The notes: a model not told the origin generated them from the sequence alone. Shown: positions 15,409 through 23,581, numbered from the stretch's first letter. The stretch is DNA of 36,920 bases from Rhizobium sp. CF122 (GCF_000282035.1 NZ_AKKA01000012.1:1-36920), one strand, 5' to 3'. Program-made: numbers and translations.

Positions 15409-16653
15409 CTAGGGCTGCGTCCAATGGCCCGTGATCGTAATCATCGCAAGCAGCTTCAACGTATTGCCGTAATAGTCTTCAGCTTCGACGGTTCTGTCCG
15501 TCATATCCATCCAAAGGGCATCTAGCCAATTCTGGTTCGTTGCTTCAATCGACGCGGATACGGCCAACATCGACACAAAGGTCACCGCATTACGACCACT
15601 TTGTGAAGTCGGTTTGCCGCTAAGATGATAGGTGTCCGCGAGTTTGGTAGGATCGCCGCGCGTAGCGCGCTTGATCCAACTATTGAGTGGCCTGAGCACA
15701 TCAAGCGCCCTCTGATCGTCGTTTAGCAGATAATCAAGAGCGACCCGCCATGGATAGCGTGCTGCATTCCATGAATAGGCTCCGTCATTGGGACCCTCGA
15801 GAAAGTTGGCGCGTGCCGGATGCGGTTTCGTCGGGAGGCCTACAATGAAGTCTGGCATCAGTGCGGTCTGCGGGCTGAATTCAGTGCGGATCGCGTTAAT
15901 GATCGAATAGGTTTCATCGCGCACATCGTACCAGTTTCCGTCGCCCGTTGCGTCGGCAAAGGCTTTGAAATGCGAAACCATGAAATCGGACGATCGGGTG
16001 GTGGCGGCGTATCGCCCCTCGTCAGCATGATCGACCCAGTCGCCGACGCGAACGAACTGGCTGTCGGCATCGATCTCGTGCCTTTCGATCGCAGAGATGA
16101 CCTTCAGGGCTTCCTTGCGATAGTTCACGCCGCCATCGCTGCCCCACTTCTTATCTGCAAGTAGCAACGCATAGGCGATATCGAGGTCACCGTCGGAGGC
16201 ACTGGTGTCTCCGGCGACATCCTTCGCATTGTCACACCCCCCAACCTGGTTCCAAGCCATGAGACCGGAGTGCGACGTCGCGGGATGGTCGCGGAAATAA
16301 CGGACCATACCGTCAAATGCAGCGCGCGCGTCCGGATCGAAGTCCGCCATAAGAACTGAAATCAACATTCCATAGCCATGGGCTTCAGAAACGGTAATCG
16401 TGGATTTTGCCGTTCCGCCCCCGACGGACTTACCATCGACGGTGACGCCCACGTAATAGCGACCGCTCCCGCAGCCCTGCACCAAGTACACCGAGCGCCA
16501 CTTGTTGTAGAAATCTACGAGAGACTGATCCAATTGCTGCTGTGTACGGCCGCTCGGTCGAATGCCTTGAGCAGACTGGGCATCACGCACCGAACCTCCA
16601 ATTGCGGGCAGCAAGATGGAGATCAGCCCATAAAGACCATGTCTGAATTTCAT
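15409..16653 (-). CDS. Secreted glycoside hydrolase family 8 (endoglucanase/chitosanase type)
   Basis: A 414-residue family 8 glycoside hydrolase, a group of inverting endo-acting enzymes that cut cellulose, chitosan, xylan or mixed-linkage glucan. The N-terminus (MKFRHGLYGLISILLPAIGG) looks like a signal peptide. The general-acid glutamate lies in the hallmark VSEAHGYGM (Glu90), and the acidic SDGDLDIAYALLLA at about 153-166 is the second family hallmark. Further (alpha/alpha)6-barrel signatures are AWNQVGGCDNA and AARYPWRVALDYL. The frame is open to 16863, but ATG 16653 has a GGAGG ribosome-binding site and starts at the signal peptide. It stands alone, with no cellulose synthase genes beside it. 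It is probably exported and acts on a polysaccharide; the exact substrate is not decided. Confidence 0.9.
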   Translation of the reverse strand: MKFRHGLYGLISILLPAIGGSVRDAQSAQGIRPSGRTQQQLDQSLVDFYNKWRSVYLVQGCGSGRYYVGVTVDGKSVGGGTAKSTITVSEAHGYGMLISVLMADFDPDARAAFDGMVRYFRDHPATSHSGLMAWNQVGGCDNAKDVAGDTSASDGDLDIAYALLLADKKWGSDGGVNYRKEALKVISAIERHEIDADSQFVRVGDWVDHADEGRYAATTRSSDFMVSHFKAFADATGDGNWYDVRDETYSIINAIRTEFSPQTALMPDFIVGLPTKPHPARANFLEGPNDGAYSWNAARYPWRVALDYLLNDDQRALDVLRPLNSWIKRATRGDPTKLADTYHLSGKPTSQSGRNAVTFVSMLAVSASIEATNQNWLDALWMDMTDRTVEAEDYYGNTLKLLAMITITGHWTQP

Positions 16654-17215
16654 GAATTCCTCCGGCTCAGATGATGACGTAGCGGGTGCGCAGGCCAACG
16701 TACCGTTGATGCCAGCATCACCATATACGATCGACTCTATGCTGAATGTATGACGTGTCGGCGATGTAACTGTCACCGTGCCTCGATGACCGCCTGCCCG
16801 CCGCAAGGTTTCACCAGCGGAACGGGGAACCCGGACATCGGATGAACTGTCGGTGCGTTTCATCCCAAACGCGAGCCTTCACTGCAATCCCAGTGGGTTT
16901 TCCATTGAGCAATGCGATCTGGCTTGGCTCGCCTCAAAGGTCCCCGGCAGAACCGAGGCGCCGCGGCCCGCCGTCGCAAGGCGTCTGCGGGTTCGTGCTT
17001 CGCGCGGCACCTTTTCGAATTTGTAGAGCATTATCGTCTAAATTATTCGGCTTTTGCGATGAGTTGGCTGGCGGCATAGTCGTTTCATAGGCGGCCGTGG
17101 TGGCCTGCCGATTTCAAAGGAAGCGCACAGGTCGCACACAGCAATCGCCCGTCAGGTAGAAGACCTGGCGTCCTTCCTCATCGTCCAAGCCGTTCTTCCC
17201 GCCGTCGGACGCATT
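16654..17215. other. About 560 bases without a clear gene
   Basis: No intact gene was recognised between the glycoside hydrolase and the DoxX-like gene. The minus-strand frame that runs upstream from the hydrolase start carries no recognisable protein and is probably leader DNA. The DoxX frame is open from 17063 but has no ATG, GTG or TTG before 17216. A weak sigma-70-like pair (TTGTAG at 17021-17026, then TATTCG after 17 bases) could serve the plus-strand genes. The stretch may contain the lost 5' end of the DoxX gene. Confidence 0.4.
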
Positions 17216-17563
17216 TTGATCAGCCTGATTTTTCTGCTCTCGGGCCTGAACAAGCTCACTGCTCCGATCATGACGATCGGCTACATCGAATCAGTCGGCC
17301 TGCCGTTCCCGACACTGGCTTACGGCACTGCGGTGATCGTCGAGGTCATCGGCGGGGCCGCCCTCGTCCTCGGCTATCAGACGCGTCTCGTCGCGGCCGT
17401 ACTCACCGCGTTTTCGCGCGCCACAGCAGTAAGCTTCCACAACGATCTCGCAGACCTGAACCAGTTCGTTCACTTCTTCAAGAACGTCGCCATGGCCGGC
17501 GGCCTTCTGCATGTCATCGCCTTCGGCGGCGGAAAGTTCAGCATCGACGGCTGGCGCCGCTAG
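17216..17563 (+). CDS. DoxX-family membrane protein, start uncertain
   Basis: A 115-residue integral membrane protein of the DoxX family (DoxD/SURF4-like four-helix proteins). The N-terminal helix ISLIFLLSGLNKLTAP carries the family's typical SG.NKL motif. Further helices are TAVIVEVIGGAALVLGY and LVAAVLTAFSRATAVSFH, with FFKNVAMAGGLLHVIAFGGG near the end. DoxX proteins are linked to thiol/redox stress in other bacteria. The only in-frame start seen is TTG 17216, which falls within the first helix. Upstream codons still read like DoxX (LPAVGRI), so the true N-terminus may have been lost or may use an unusual start. The next gene follows after 73 bp. Confidence 0.75.
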   Translation: MISLIFLLSGLNKLTAPIMTIGYIESVGLPFPTLAYGTAVIVEVIGGAALVLGYQTRLVAAVLTAFSRATAVSFHNDLADLNQFVHFFKNVAMAGGLLHVIAFGGGKFSIDGWRR

Positions 17564-17636
17564 ACTGATGGATCGCGCCGGCTTTCGAGCCGGTGCTCGT
17601 GTTTAGTTTCAACTCCGAGCAAGCAAGGCAGACCCC

Positions 17637-18113
17637 ATGCGTATTGTGAAGATCCTTCCGTTTGTCGCTTCGCTGCTTGCCGGCGGTTGGGCCATGGCAG
17701 CACCGCAAAACGAGGAAACGGCAATCGCCGTCAAATGGTACGAAGCCTTCGACAAGAACAAGCCGGAGATCCTTGAAGCCATCCTCGCCGATGGTTGGCG
17801 CGACATTCCCGATGCACCCGACGCCCCTCCTGGAGCGCAATCCGCAAAGGCCGCCCTAAAGATGCTTCACACCGCTTTCCCGGACTTTCAGATCACCGTC
17901 GAGGACGTCATCTCCGACGGAAACAAGGTCGTCGTCCGATCGACAATCTCGGGAACACACAAGGGATCATTTGCCGGCCTGCCGGCATCCGGGCGGAAAC
18001 TGCTGAGCCAGGCCGTCGATATTCATCTTGTCGAAGACGGCAAGATCCAACAGACCTGGCACACCGAGGACTGGATGTCCGGCCTCACCCAGCTCGGCGC
18101 GTTCAAGCGCTAA
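17637..18113 (+). CDS. SnoaL-like/ester cyclase family protein with signal peptide
   Basis: A 158-residue protein with the NTF2-like alpha+beta fold of the SnoaL/ester cyclase family. The N-terminus (two charged residues, then a hydrophobic run ending in WAMAAPQ) is a probable signal peptide, so the protein is likely periplasmic. The family core is visible in YEAFDKNKPEILEAILADGW, MLHTAFPDFQITVEDVISDG and VVRSTISGTHKGSFAGLP, and it ends with IQQTWHTEDWMSGLTQLG. Members bind small hydrophobic or polyketide-like molecules, and many are uncharacterised. It lies between the DoxX-like and quinone oxidoreductase genes on the same strand. No catalytic role can be assigned from the sequence. Confidence 0.85.
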   Translation: MRIVKILPFVASLLAGGWAMAAPQNEETAIAVKWYEAFDKNKPEILEAILADGWRDIPDAPDAPPGAQSAKAALKMLHTAFPDFQITVEDVISDGNKVVVRSTISGTHKGSFAGLPASGRKLLSQAVDIHLVEDGKIQQTWHTEDWMSGLTQLGAFKR

Positions 18114-18214
18114 CGCTGCAAGCCGCAATACCAGTAAACGCATTTTTGCGCCTCACTCACCCCGAAATCCGATCAACAGGACGGGCAGGCCCCGCCCGGC
18201 CCATGGAGAAAGCC

Positions 18215-19168
18215 ATGAGCTACGTCGTCAAATACAGCCAGTGGGGCGGTCCATCCGTCCTGCGCGTCGAACAGGAAAATGCCCACGCACCCGGCGCCGG
18301 CGAGGTGCTGATCAGGCAGGAAGCAATCGGCGTGAACTTCGTCGACACCATGTTCCGGGACGGCACCTTCAAGGCCGGCCTGCCTGGCGTGGCAGGCGTG
18401 GAGGGCGCCGGCATGGTCGATGCTGTCGGTTCGGGCGTTACCCGCTTTGCCCCCGGCGATCGGGTCGCCTATTTCTTCGCACCCGGCAGCTACGCCACAG
18501 AACGCGTTGTCAGCGAGGACGTGCTCGTGAAACTGCCCGACAATGTCCAGGCCGAGACGGCGGCGACCATTCTCACCAAGGGTCTGACCGCCTGGATGGC
18601 GATCAGCGCCATGGCCAAGCCGGACGACGGCGACCGCGTGCTCGTTCAGGGTGCGACAGGCGGCGTCGGCAACCTTCTTTCCCGTTGGCTGCGCAAGCGC
18701 GGGATCACGGTGATCGGAACCGGATCACATCGAAAGCAGGCCGGCCTGGAAAAGGCGGTCGATCACGCATTTGCCTACGGAACCGTCGCGCTCGACGAGC
18801 ACATCCGCACCATCGCCCTCTATGGCGTCGATATCGTCTATGAACTGGTCGGCGCAGCGACCTTCGCCACGACGCTTGGCGTGATCCGCGATGGCGGAAC
18901 GATTGCGGTGATCGGCGCGGCGTCCGGTGGCGCCGCCATCGATGAGGGAAGCCTTCACCGACGCGGTATCCGCTTGGTGCGCGCCAGCACCGGCCAGCAT
19001 GTGACGAAGGACAACCTGCAGGCGGCCGCAGACGAGGTATTCGATGCCTGGCGGAACGGGGTATTCGGCACGGCCAGCGCCCGGAAGTATCCGCTGTGGG
19101 AAGCGCAGCGCGCGCATGCCGACATTCTCGAACGCCGCAGCAACGGCCCCATGGTGCTCGTCCCCTGA
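18215..19168 (+). CDS. Zinc-independent quinone oxidoreductase (MDR superfamily)
   Basis: A 317-residue NADPH:quinone reductase of the medium-chain dehydrogenase superfamily. The N-terminal GroES-like domain includes AIGVNFVDTMFRDGTF and VAGVEGAGMV. The cofactor motif QGATGGVG is at 145-152. The cysteine and histidine zinc ligands of alcohol dehydrogenases are absent, as expected for QOR. Two in-frame ATGs lie close together (18203 and 18215). GGAGA overlaps the first and sits six bases before the second, so I chose 18215. It is 101 bp after the SnoaL-like gene. The reaction would be reduction of quinones or enones, in line with the nearby flavin reductase and SDRs. Confidence 0.9.
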   Translation: MSYVVKYSQWGGPSVLRVEQENAHAPGAGEVLIRQEAIGVNFVDTMFRDGTFKAGLPGVAGVEGAGMVDAVGSGVTRFAPGDRVAYFFAPGSYATERVVSEDVLVKLPDNVQAETAATILTKGLTAWMAISAMAKPDDGDRVLVQGATGGVGNLLSRWLRKRGITVIGTGSHRKQAGLEKAVDHAFAYGTVALDEHIRTIALYGVDIVYELVGAATFATTLGVIRDGGTIAVIGAASGGAAIDEGSLHRRGIRLVRASTGQHVTKDNLQAAADEVFDAWRNGVFGTASARKYPLWEAQRAHADILERRSNGPMVLVP

Positions 19169-19448
19169 TCGCCTTCGAAGGAAATCGTCATGCCCGGTTG
19201 TGATAATCTTCATCCAGCGTTGCGGGATATTGCGGCGGCCGACGACGCCGGCCGCAGCCGCCACCGCCCGTCGCTGGTCGAAGCTCTGGCGTCGATCGTC
19301 GTCCTCTTCCTCGTGTTTGCGGTCAACTTCGATCGATCGGTAGTGCCGATGCCGGAGCGCCCCCGGCGGTCGCCGCTTTCGATGAGACCGGGCCGGAGCC
19401 CGACCACTGCCAAGGGGTTTTTCGCTCCGGCGACTGTTGAGACGGCGA

Positions 19449-19474
19449 TGGCGTCACCTTGGAAGGTGACGCCA
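19449..19474. terminator. 12-bp perfect hairpin over the flavin reductase stop codon
   Basis: TGGCGTCACCTT (19449-19460) pairs perfectly with 19463-19474 across two bases, which gives a very stable stem. It covers the stop codon of the minus-strand flavin reductase (19454-19456) and lies in the convergent gap with the quinone oxidoreductase. It could terminate or stabilise transcripts from both sides; no T run follows on either strand. Confidence 0.5.
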
Positions 19475-20005
19475 TTTGACCATATGCTCGCTGAGATCGA
19501 GCACATCGCCATCGACGGCGAAATCACCGTCGCCGCGATGATGGAGGGTCCGCCGCTCCTTGCGGTCCGTGTCGATCCACAGCCGTTCGGCCTCCAGGAT
19601 GAAGAGGTTATAGGCCTCGACAAGCCTGGTATCGACCACCCTGCATTCGATGTTCGCAATGCATTCCGTGATCAGCGGCGCCGAGACGGCGCGTGCCGGC
19701 TGCGGCGTCAGGCCGAAACGCTCGAACTTGTCGACCGTGTCACCCGAGCAATTGCCGATATCGACGACCGCCCTTGCAAGATCGATTGTCGGGACGGCGA
19801 TCACGCATTCGCCGGTCGCTCTCAAAGCGCGGTAGGTATGATCCCAGGGACCGATGACGCAGCCGATCAGCGGCGGTGCATGCTGGATCATCATGTGGAA
19901 CCCCATCGTCATGACGTTGGGTATTCCTTCATAGCTGGTCGTCACGAGCACGATCGGACCCGGTTCAAGCTGACGAAAGGCCCCGGAGGCAGGTACTTCC
20001 TTCAT
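19454..20005 (-). CDS. Flavin reductase family protein
   Basis: A 183-residue flavin-binding protein of the flavin reductase-like (split-barrel) family, which uses NAD(P)H to reduce FMN or FAD. Family signatures are GPIVLVTTSYEGIPNVMTMG near the N-terminus, CVIAVPTIDLARAVVDIGN, and a conserved C-terminal HHRGDGDFAVDGD then MVKWRHL. ATG 20005 has an AAGGAG ribosome-binding site. It follows the SDR at 20827-20078 after 72 bp and is probably co-transcribed with it. It may supply reduced flavin to an oxygenase or reductase elsewhere. No oxygenase partner is in the window. Confidence 0.9.
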   Translation of the reverse strand: MKEVPASGAFRQLEPGPIVLVTTSYEGIPNVMTMGFHMMIQHAPPLIGCVIGPWDHTYRALRATGECVIAVPTIDLARAVVDIGNCSGDTVDKFERFGLTPQPARAVSAPLITECIANIECRVVDTRLVEAYNLFILEAERLWIDTDRKERRTLHHRGDGDFAVDGDVLDLSEHMVKWRHLPR

Positions 20006-20077
20006 GGGAAACTCCTTGATCCTCGGCCTCCCCGTTCCTCACGGGAACGCCGACATCACGATGTTGGTGATGGATGC

Positions 20078-20827
20078 TTACCAGCCCTGTTCGACCGGCA
20101 GGACGAAGAGCTCGGCCACGTTGACGTGGGCCGGCGCCTGTGCCGCAAACACGATCGTGTCGGCCACGTCGGCACTTTGGAGGAAGGTCATCTGCTTGGC
20201 GAGATCGTCCATCTGCTGGCGGTAGCCTGGATCGGTGATCTGGTCATAAAGTTCGGTCGCGACCGCGCCGGGCTGGATGCAGGTGACGCGGATGTTGTGT
20301 GTCTGGCCGACCTCCATGCGCAGGCCGTCGGAGAAAGCGGTCACCGCATGCTTTGTCGCGCAATAGACCGACAGTCCCTTGAAGACTTTGCGGCCGGCGA
20401 TCGAGGAAGTGTTGAAGATGTGGCCAGAATGCTGCTTGATCATCTGCGGCAGCACGGCCGCCGTCGTGTTCAAGAGGCCCTTCACGTTGACGTCGACCAT
20501 GCGAAGCCATTCGGTCGTCTTGAACTGGTCGATGTCGGAAAGCGGCATCAGGCCGGCATTGTTGAAAAGAATGTCGATTGAGCCATAGGCATCGACCAGC
20601 TTCTTCACACCTGCTTCGATGGAAGCAGGATCGACGACGTCCATCTCGATGACCAGGGCTTCGCCACCCGTCTTTATGATTTCAGCCTTCAGCTCTTCCA
20701 GACGATCGGTGCGCCGTGCGGCGATGCCGACCTTTACGCCGGCGGCAGCGAGGGCAAGCGCCGTTGCTGCGCCAATGCCGCTCGAAGCACCGGTGACCAG
20801 TGCGACTTTGCCGTTGATATTCGTCAT
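20078..20827 (-). CDS. Short-chain dehydrogenase/reductase, AraC-linked copy A
   Basis: A 249-residue classical SDR. The cofactor motif TGASSGIG is at about 13-20, NNAG near 89-92, and the catalytic Ser (NTSSIAG) with Tyr-x3-Lys (YCATK) follow. ATG 20827 has an AAGGAGA ribosome-binding site. It is a close paralogue of the SDR at 22370-23101; shared text includes LMPLS/VMPLS in the same position. A long sequence repeated in front of the DUF1330 gene lies about 103 bp upstream (20930-20974). The flavin reductase is downstream. The substrate is unknown; SDRs of this group reduce small aldehydes, ketones or quinones. Confidence 0.92.
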   Translation of the reverse strand: MTNINGKVALVTGASSGIGAATALALAAAGVKVGIAARRTDRLEELKAEIIKTGGEALVIEMDVVDPASIEAGVKKLVDAYGSIDILFNNAGLMPLSDIDQFKTTEWLRMVDVNVKGLLNTTAAVLPQMIKQHSGHIFNTSSIAGRKVFKGLSVYCATKHAVTAFSDGLRMEVGQTHNIRVTCIQPGAVATELYDQITDPGYRQQMDDLAKQMTFLQSADVADTIVFAAQAPAHVNVAELFVLPVEQGW

Positions 20828-20929
20828 GATCTGTCTCCTTGTTGCTTGAAAACCGCTCCGGAGGTGGAGAGATGTTCGCTTTCGACAAGAAGAACTCTAA
20901 GAAATCTGGACGGATCCCTCCCTCGGCGG

Positions 20930-20974
20930 CTTGCCGCGGCTATCGGGATCTTGCTCCATTTTCTACTCACGACG
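20930..20974. promoter_or_regulatory. Repeated promoter element, copy A (candidate AraC-regulator site)
   Basis: The core TATCGGGATCTTGC at 20941-20954 followed by CTAC.CACGACGC is nearly the same as the element at 23539-23581, with a 3-base length difference in the AT-rich middle. Each copy lies about 85-105 bp upstream of a minus-strand gene start, where AraC-family activators usually bind. The AraC-type gene ends 11 bp away. Confidence 0.6.
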
Positions 20975-20984
20975 CCAACTGAGC

Positions 20985-21908
20985 CTACCCCCTCCGATAG
21001 TCGCTCGGCGAGAGCCCCGTTTCGCGGCGGAAAATCTGGGCGAAATGGCTGGGGCTGGAATAGCCCACCGAAAGGCCGATCTCGATGATGCTGGCTTCGG
21101 TCTCCTGCAGCAGTTGCTGGGCCTTGGCGACCCGCTGCCGGATGAAATAGTGCGAGGGGGGAAGACCGGTCGCTTTCTTGAACAGCCGGCTGAAGTGGAA
21201 TTCGCTGATGCCGACCTCCTGCGCCAGGCGGCCGAGGTCGAACGGTTCTTCCAGCCGGTTCTCCATGAAAGCGATCGCGCGCCTGAGCTTTGTGCCGGGC
21301 AAGGCGTTCTGCGCACGCATCTCGGTATTGGCGACCGCATAGTGGCGCACGAGATGGACGGCAAGGCTTTGGGCCAGCCCTTCGACGTAAAGCGGGCTGC
21401 CACCGCCATCCGCTGCCAGTTCCTCGTGGAGGAGACCGAGGATATGCGAAAGCGTCGCGTCGCGGCCGCCCGACACCTCCTTCAGCGTCACGTTCCCGCC
21501 GTCCTTGCCGAACATCGCCTCGACGACCCGCTCAAACAGCGGCACGGAAACGTAAAGGTGCATCACGCGAAAGGATTGATCGCCATCGGCCTGCCAGCGC
21601 ATTTCATAGGGAACCGGCGAGCAGGTCAGGAAGAAATCGCCGACCTCGACGCGGTTTGCCATCCATTCGCCGCCGAGATCCCGCTCCTCGACAACAGCAC
21701 TGCCGGACATGATCCAGACAATGAGCGGCTCGGCCACGGCGGGCACCAGGAAGGGATGCTGAACACGGTGGCGCGACAGCACCTGTACGAAGACGTCCCT
21801 CCACGCCGGCCCGTCGCCGCTGATCAGCGTGTTTCCGCTGATATAGTCTTCGAGCCCGACGGGGGAGGTCCGCTCGGGGACGGGCAGGCAGGGTTCGTCC
21901 AAAGCCAT
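20985..21908 (-). CDS. AraC-family transcriptional regulator
   Basis: A 307-residue regulator. The N-terminal half is a cupin-like ligand domain of the AraC_binding/cupin_6 kind (EPLIVWIMSGSAVVEERDL then VEVGDFFLTCSPVPYEM). The C-terminal domain has two helix-turn-helix units: DLGRLAQEVGISEFHFSRLF and IGLSVGYSSPSHFAQIFRRE, followed by GLSPSDYRR. The frame opens at 21959, but ATG 21908 has a GGGAGA ribosome-binding site and gives the expected length. It lies between two SDR groups that share a repeated upstream sequence and is their probable activator. The effector is unknown. Confidence 0.92.
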   Translation of the reverse strand: MALDEPCLPVPERTSPVGLEDYISGNTLISGDGPAWRDVFVQVLSRHRVQHPFLVPAVAEPLIVWIMSGSAVVEERDLGGEWMANRVEVGDFFLTCSPVPYEMRWQADGDQSFRVMHLYVSVPLFERVVEAMFGKDGGNVTLKEVSGGRDATLSHILGLLHEELAADGGGSPLYVEGLAQSLAVHLVRHYAVANTEMRAQNALPGTKLRRAIAFMENRLEEPFDLGRLAQEVGISEFHFSRLFKKATGLPPSHYFIRQRVAKAQQLLQETEASIIEIGLSVGYSSPSHFAQIFRRETGLSPSDYRRG

Positions 21909-22003
21909 GATCGTCTCCCACCCCATAGTTGGCCTCATGCCATGTGGCGCCGGAATCAAGGATATCCAGCGCCACGGAAAAGGAAAGAACCAAGACTTTC
22001 TGG

Positions 22004-22357
22004 CTATTCCGGCTTCCTCCCGTCACGGTAGAGGATCATGCCGGCGTGATGAAGCACCCCGTCGATGAAGTCGCCATCGGCAGTAAAACCGGTATCGTCC
22101 CAATAGTCGATGTGATTGCCGCGAACCTCGTATCGCCCTTGATAGGCGCTTTCCCGGCGGCCACGCGCCTCGTCATAACGGCCGTTCGGCAGCAGGTTGT
22201 GGCGAATGAGGCCGTCCGCGGTGATCCACATGCCGGCATAGGGATGCGTCTGGTCTGGTGCGGTCGTTTTCATCGGGGAATATCCTTCCTGGGCAGGAGC
22301 CATGCCAAGCAGCATCGCGGCAAGGCTCGCCGTTGCAACTCCAAAACCGTTTGCCAT
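22004..22357 (-). CDS. Atu4866-domain protein, probably exported
   Basis: A 117-residue protein. The first 24 residues have a hydrophobic run (ATASLAAMLLGMAPAQ) that may be a signal peptide. The rest matches the Atu4866 domain, a small beta-rich family described from Agrobacterium. Visible core segments are HPYAGMWITADGLIRHNLLP, NGRYDEARG, YQGRYEVRGNHIDYWDDTGF and DGVLHHAGMILYR. A GGAGG ribosome-binding site precedes ATG 22357. The gene begins 12 bp after the SDR stop, so they are co-transcribed. The family has no known biochemical role; the structure suggests binding of a small molecule. Confidence 0.85.
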   Translation of the reverse strand: MANGFGVATASLAAMLLGMAPAQEGYSPMKTTAPDQTHPYAGMWITADGLIRHNLLPNGRYDEARGRRESAYQGRYEVRGNHIDYWDDTGFTADGDFIDGVLHHAGMILYRDGRKPE

Positions 22358-22369
22358 CCCAGCCTCCGC

Positions 22370-23101
22370 TCACATGCTGGCGGTGGGCCGGATGACGATT
22401 TCGCTGGTATCGACATCCTCGGGCTGGCCGATCACATGGACGATCGCCTCGGCGATTGTCTCCGGCTTCAGGGCGATCCGGCGATAGACGACCATCGCTT
22501 CGGCGGCGACGGGATCGGTGATCGAATGGGCTAGTTCCGTCTCTACGACGCCCGGATAGACGCAGGTCACCCGGAGCCGGTCGTTCTCCTGCCGCAGCCC
22601 GTCGGAAATCGCGCGCACCGCATATTTGGTGGCGCAATAGACGGCGGCCGTCGGCGAAACGCTGAGGCCGCCGACGGAGGAGACATTGATCACCTGCCCG
22701 GCACCCTGCCGGTTCATGGCCGGCAACACGGCGGCGATGCCATAAAGCACGCCCTTGATGTTGACATCGACCATCCGGTCCCACTCGTCCACCTTCAGCG
22801 ATGCCATCGGCGAAAGCGGCATGACGCCGGCATTGTTGACGATGACATCAATGCGGCCGAAAGCCTCAAGCGCGGCATCGGCAAAGGCCTGGACATCCGC
22901 GCGAGACGTAACGTCGAGGCTTCGGTAGAGCGCCTTGCCGCCGGCAGCAGTGATCTCGGCCGCCAGCGTTTCGAGGCGCTCGGTGCGCCGTGCGCCGAGC
23001 ACGACCACGGCGCCGGCCTTGGCAAGGGCGCGCGCTGTCGCCTCGCCGATGCCGCTGCTGGCGCCCGTGACGAGAACGATCTTGTTTGCGATATTGCTCA
23101 T
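22370..23101 (-). CDS. Short-chain dehydrogenase/reductase, AraC-linked copy B
   Basis: A 243-residue classical SDR, paralogous to the one at 20078-20827. TGASSGIG is at about 13-20, NNAGVMPLSP near 87-96, and the catalytic Ser (NVSSVGG) and Tyr-x3-Lys (YCATK) are present. An AAAGGA ribosome-binding site precedes ATG 23101. It follows the DUF1330 gene after 58 bp and leads into the Atu4866-domain gene after 12 bp, so the three probably form one unit behind the repeated element at 23539-23581. The substrate is unknown. Two related SDRs under the same putative regulator suggest related substrates or a duplicated unit. Confidence 0.92.
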   Translation of the reverse strand: MSNIANKIVLVTGASSGIGEATARALAKAGAVVVLGARRTERLETLAAEITAAGGKALYRSLDVTSRADVQAFADAALEAFGRIDVIVNNAGVMPLSPMASLKVDEWDRMVDVNIKGVLYGIAAVLPAMNRQGAGQVINVSSVGGLSVSPTAAVYCATKYAVRAISDGLRQENDRLRVTCVYPGVVETELAHSITDPVAAEAMVVYRRIALKPETIAEAIVHVIGQPEDVDTSEIVIRPTASM

Positions 23102-23159
23102 CGGATTGATCCTTTTTTGAAGTTGCGATGGTCAGGCGGCGCGGAGGCGCAGACGATCG

Positions 23160-23453
23160 TCACGCCGGCTCGAAGCCGCGCAGGGCGATGATCCGCGAAG
23201 CCGCCGCAGACTGTCTTTGCCTTGCGAGAGGCGCATAGGCCGGCGAGGCGAAAAGATCGCGGATTGCCTGCATGTCGGGGAATTCGATGATCAGCATGTT
23301 AGTCGCCTCCCAGCCTTCGAGCTGGAGCGGGGCATCATCAAGGGCAATCAGCCGGCCGCCGGCTTCGGCGACGAGCGGCAGGGCATTGGAGCGGTAATCG
23401 GCAATTGCATCATGGTCTTGAATGTCGAGATCGACAACGAGGTAGGCTGACAT
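23160..23453 (-). CDS. DUF1330 family protein
   Basis: A 97-residue small protein of the DUF1330 family, with the ferredoxin-like dimeric alpha-beta barrel fold. The hallmarks are the start AYLVVDLDIQDHDAIADYR, LPLVAEAGGRLIA, LEGWEATNMLIIEFPDMQA and the ending on Y.PLARQR with ARSRIIALRGF-like text. An AGGAACC ribosome-binding site lies before ATG 23453. It is the first gene behind the repeated promoter element at 23539-23581. The family function is not established; folds of this kind act in small monooxygenases or isomerases. Confidence 0.88.
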   Translation of the reverse strand: MSAYLVVDLDIQDHDAIADYRSNALPLVAEAGGRLIALDDAPLQLEGWEATNMLIIEFPDMQAIRDLFASPAYAPLARQRQSAAASRIIALRGFEPA

Positions 23454-23538
23454 GGGTGGTTCCTGTTTGCTACGACCTCATCCAATCCGGATGGGTACAC
23501 TGAACCTAGGCCCATCGCCGGCGGACCTCTCCTGCCGG

Positions 23539-23581
23539 CTTGCGCAAGCCGTCGGGATCTTGCGCATACTACACACGACGC
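23539..23581. promoter_or_regulatory. Repeated promoter element, copy B (candidate AraC-regulator site)
   Basis: This element shares GTCGGGATCTTGC at 23551-23563 (one mismatch at the first base) and CTACACACGACGC at 23569-23581 with copy A at 20930-20974. It starts with CTTGCGCAAG, a perfect 10-bp palindrome that is degraded in copy A. It lies 86 bp upstream of the DUF1330 start. Confidence 0.6.

Noticed and set aside
19190..20581. A 463-codon plus-strand open frame after the quinone oxidoreductase
   Set aside because: Its ATG has a passable AAGGAA site, but most of it is antisense to the flavin reductase and SDR. The first 85 codons show no known domain.
20931..22031. A 366-codon plus-strand open frame
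   Set aside because: It is antisense to the AraC-family regulator.
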